The translations under genes and the position numbers were made by a program. The notes under the pieces are model-generated. The model had not been told where the DNA came from. It ran no database searches and worked only from the letters and a program-made list of their open reading frames with translations. Positions 5,466 through 5,606 of a DNA stretch of 5,606 nucleotides are shown one piece after another. Source of the stretch: an uncultured Hyphomicrobiales bacterium (GTDB taxonomy: Bacteria > Pseudomonadota > Alphaproteobacteria > Rhizobiales > CAJQND01); NCBI GenBank assembly GCA_905479595.1, contig CAJQND010000089.1, positions 1 through 5,606 on the forward strand. Direction: 5' to 3'. The first letter of the stretch is position 1. Each line of letters begins with the position of its first letter.

Positions 5466-5606
5466 GAGACCTTTGCATAACTCAGGGATTCCCTGTTTTG
5501 ATTGAAGTTGGTATTCTTGCGCCATGCAAAAATCATTCTCCACCCAACCCGAACTATTCGTAACCAGCGCCGACCTTGAACACCCCGGCCTGCAGGGCCT
5601 GGACGG
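5466..5606 (+). mobile_element. Left end of an insertion sequence, probably IS5-type, cut by the window
   Basis: The sequence GAGACCTTTGCATAA at 5466-5480 has the look of an IS5-family terminal inverted repeat, and 58 bases after its first G a transposase-like frame opens at 5524. The other end lies outside the window, so neither the inverted repeat nor a target duplication can be verified. The boundary is ambiguous within AGAGAGAGA (5461-5469). Between the end and the start codon lies a six-base-arm dyad, CAGGGA-T-TCCCTG (5483-5495). Confidence 0.55.
5524..5606 (+). CDS. Insertion sequence transposase, N-terminal fragment
   Basis: Twenty-seven codons are visible, opening MQKSFSTQPELFV and continuing with a segment ADLEHPGLQGLD. 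This N-terminus resembles IS5-family transposases of proteobacteria, in which a short lead is followed by a His-Pro-x-Leu-x-x-Leu-Asp stretch ahead of the helix-turn-helix region. The DDE catalytic domain lies outside the window. The ribosome site is poor: only TTGAAG some 15 bases upstream resembles one, and low transposase translation is normal for IS elements. The alternative is a non-transposase protein with a coincidentally similar start. Confidence 0.55.
   Translation, partial: MQKSFSTQPELFVTSADLEHPGLQGLD

Noticed and set aside
1..5606. tRNA, rRNA, riboswitch or CRISPR elements
   Set aside because: Almost all bases are in coding frames; the short gaps show no cloverleaf, no conserved riboswitch core and no regularly spaced repeats.

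Overview
The window looks like part of a bacterial (probably proteobacterial, perhaps alphaproteobacterial) accessory catabolic locus for acidic sugars or related hydroxy acids. The host guess rests on gene families and on the type of transposase at the right edge. Base composition is moderate and coding density is high. No taxonomic marker such as rRNA is present, so the assignment is an inference.

Left and middle (1-3760, minus strand): four genes form one compact operon read right to left. They are an enolase-superfamily acid-sugar dehydratase or racemase (390 aa, all mandelate-racemase-type catalytic residues visible), a class II HMG-CoA reductase (422 aa, complete catalytic set), an RraA-fold protein with the metal-dependent pyruvate-aldolase motif (216 aa), and a second enolase-superfamily protein cut by the window edge. 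The gaps are 6 nt, 21 nt and a 1-nt TGATG overlap, so co-transcription is very likely.

Centre (3761-3873): a 113-nt divergent control region carries a 27-nt interrupted palindrome and an adjacent 12-nt dyad. Both are good operator candidates for a regulator that is not encoded in the window.

Right (3874-5400, plus strand): a complete UxaA/GarD-family altronate or galactarate dehydratase, divergent from the operon. 23 nt after it, a Shine-Dalgarno plus GTG opens a reading frame that ends after 12 codons where an insertion sequence seems to begin. The IS transposase starts at 5524 and runs off the window. A further gene of the rightward operon was probably broken by this insertion.

Function: three dehydratase-type enzymes and a likely retro-aldolase fit the general plan of aldonate/aldarate catabolism, which is dehydration to a 2-keto-3-deoxy acid followed by aldol cleavage to pyruvate. 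The HMG-CoA reductase does not belong to any such pathway I know. In bacteria of this kind the class II enzyme normally oxidises mevalonate to HMG-CoA. Its position inside the operon is the main puzzle and the best candidate for undescribed biochemistry here.
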